NCBI GenBank assembly: GCA_937860195.1
Contig: CALMBN010000231.1
Coordinates: 1 to 5,563, forward strand
DNA length: 5,563 nt
From: an uncultured Novosphingobium sp.
Lineage (GTDB): Bacteria; Pseudomonadota; Alphaproteobacteria; Sphingomonadales; Sphingomonadaceae
Direction of reading: 5' to 3'
In this document: positions 4,572-5,563 of the stretch, piece by piece
Layout: every line of letters begins with the position of its first letter
Position numbering within the stretch: position 1 is the first letter of the stretch
The notes under the pieces: model-generated
Told to the model about the DNA's origin: nothing
Database searches by the model: none
The model's input: only the letters and a program-made list of their open reading frames with translations
Made by a program: the position numbers and the translations under genes

Positions 4572-5563
4572 TCACATCCGGAACACCCCAAACCTCGGCC
4601 CATCCGCCATTGGTGCTTCCAGCGCCGCCGCCAGCGCCAAGCCCAGCACATCCCGCGTCTGCGCGGGGTCGATCACCCCGTCATCCCACAGCCGCGCGGT
4701 GGCGTAATAGGGGTTGCCTTCGTTTTCGTACTTCGCGCGGATCGGGGCCTTGAACGCTTCGGCTTCCTCAGCCGTCCAGCTTTCCGCATCGCGGTGGACC
4801 GTTGCAAGCACCGATGCCGCCTGCTCCCCGCCCATCACTGAAATGCGGGCGTTGGGCCAGGAGAACAGGAAGCGCGGGGAATAGGCGCGGCCGCACATGC
4901 CGTAGTTGCCTGCGCCGAAGGACCCGCCGATCAGCACGGTCAGTTTGGGGACAGAGGCGGTGGCCACCGCAGTCACCAGTTTCGCGCCGTGCTTGGCGAT
5001 GCCCTCGGCCTCATACTTGCCGCCGACCATAAAGCCGCTGATGTTCTGCAGGAACAGCAGCGGGATCTTGCGCTGGCAGGCGAGCTCGATGAAGTGCGCA
5101 CCTTTGACCGCGCTCTCCGAAAACAGAACGCCGTTGTTGGCCAGGATCGCCACCGGCATCCCCCAGATATGCGCAAACCCGCAGACCAGCGTCGCGCCAT
5201 AGAGCGCCTTGAATTCGTGGAACTCGCTGCCATCAACCAACCGCGCGATCACCTCGTGGACATCGTAAGGCGCGCGGACATCGTCGGGGACCACGGCGTA
5301 GAGTTCATCCGCGTCATACTTTGGCGCGCGCGGTTCTTTCAGCGGCAGGCCGTGTTCGTGGCGCGGGCCAAGGTGGCTGATGATATCGCGCACAATCGTC
5401 AGTGCGTGCTCGTCATTCTCGGCGAGGTGATCGACCACACCCGATTTGCGTGCATGAAGATCGCCGCCGCCCAGATCCTCGGCGCTGATTTCCTCACCAG
5501 TCGCGGCCTTGACCAAGGGCGGCCCGGCCAGAAAGATCGTGCCCTGCTCGCGCACGATCACGC
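4572..5563 (-). CDS. mccB: 3-methylcrotonoyl-CoA carboxylase, beta (carboxyltransferase) subunit, C-terminal part
   Basis: About 330 C-terminal residues of a protein normally near 535 are present; the start is off the right edge, and the GTG at 5561 is an internal valine. The subunit transfers the carboxyl group from biotin to 3-methylcrotonyl-CoA in leucine breakdown. Key segments are [20 protein letters not shown] near the cut, [20 protein letters not shown], the [16 protein letters not shown] oxyanion region (about 4884-4930) and [40 protein letters not shown] follows, and the C-terminus is FGVFRM. The FG[IV]FRM end and [15 protein letters not shown] distinguish MCC from propionyl-CoA carboxylase. 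The biotin subunit and other leucine genes (liu/mcc) are expected outside the window. Directly after it comes the small unknown gene rather than an enoyl-CoA hydratase, which is less usual. The gene is also called liuB. Confidence 0.93.
   Translation of the reverse strand, partial: VIVREQGTIFLAGPPLVKAATGEEISAEDLGGGDLHARKSGVVDHLAENDEHALTIVRDIISHLGPRHEHGLPLKEPRAPKYDADELYAVVPDDVRAPYDVHEVIARLVDGSEFHEFKALYGATLVCGFAHIWGMPVAILANNGVLFSESAVKGAHFIELACQRKIPLLFLQNISGFMVGGKYEAEGIAKHGAKLVTAVATASVPKLTVLIGGSFGAGNYGMCGRAYSPRFLFSWPNARISVMGGEQAASVLATVHRDAESWTAEEAEAFKAPIRAKYENEGNPYYATARLWDDGVIDPAQTRDVLGLALAAALEAPMADGPRFGVFRM

Overview
The window is high-GC bacterial DNA, about 62-65% G+C in most genes by eye. 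Protein styles and intergenic repeats suggest an alphaproteobacterium, most likely a sphingomonad of the Erythrobacter/Altererythrobacter type. That assignment is inference, since there is no rRNA or other marker gene.

Left part (1-2107). The N-terminal end of a TetR-family regulator runs leftward off the window. A divergent intergenic region of 128 bases separates it from a 594-residue secreted lipoprotein of the UshA/5'-nucleotidase family, read rightward. Middle part (2108-3524). Two leftward genes are joined by an 8-base overlap: a PlsC-like acyltransferase and then a multi-pass membrane protein with a DUF1295 (steroid 5-alpha-reductase-like) domain. The last stop codon of this pair abuts the stop of the nucleotidase with no base between them.

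Right part (4248-5563). The C-terminal 330 residues of the carboxyltransferase (beta) subunit of 3-methylcrotonoyl-CoA carboxylase (leucine degradation) are read leftward. Twelve bases later comes a small conserved-looking protein of unknown function whose G+C is clearly lower, near 50%.

The most interesting segment is 3543-4200, wedged between these two leftward gene groups. It holds one rightward gene for a DUF559 (Vsr-like, PD-(D/E)XK-type) endonuclease and four copies of a REP-like two-hairpin element, here called A, B, C and D. Copy A ends just before the nuclease start and supplies its ribosome binding site. Copy B, inverted, supplies its last 20 codons and ends just before its stop. 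Copies C and D follow. Hairpin stems differ between copies but stay base-paired, the second hairpin usually has a GNA triloop, and the G-rich flanks are conserved. I infer a nuclease-plus-palindrome mobile unit comparable in logic to REP/RAYT, but with a Vsr-like nuclease instead of a tyrosine transposase. This arrangement is what deserves follow-up; mobility itself is not shown by the sequence.
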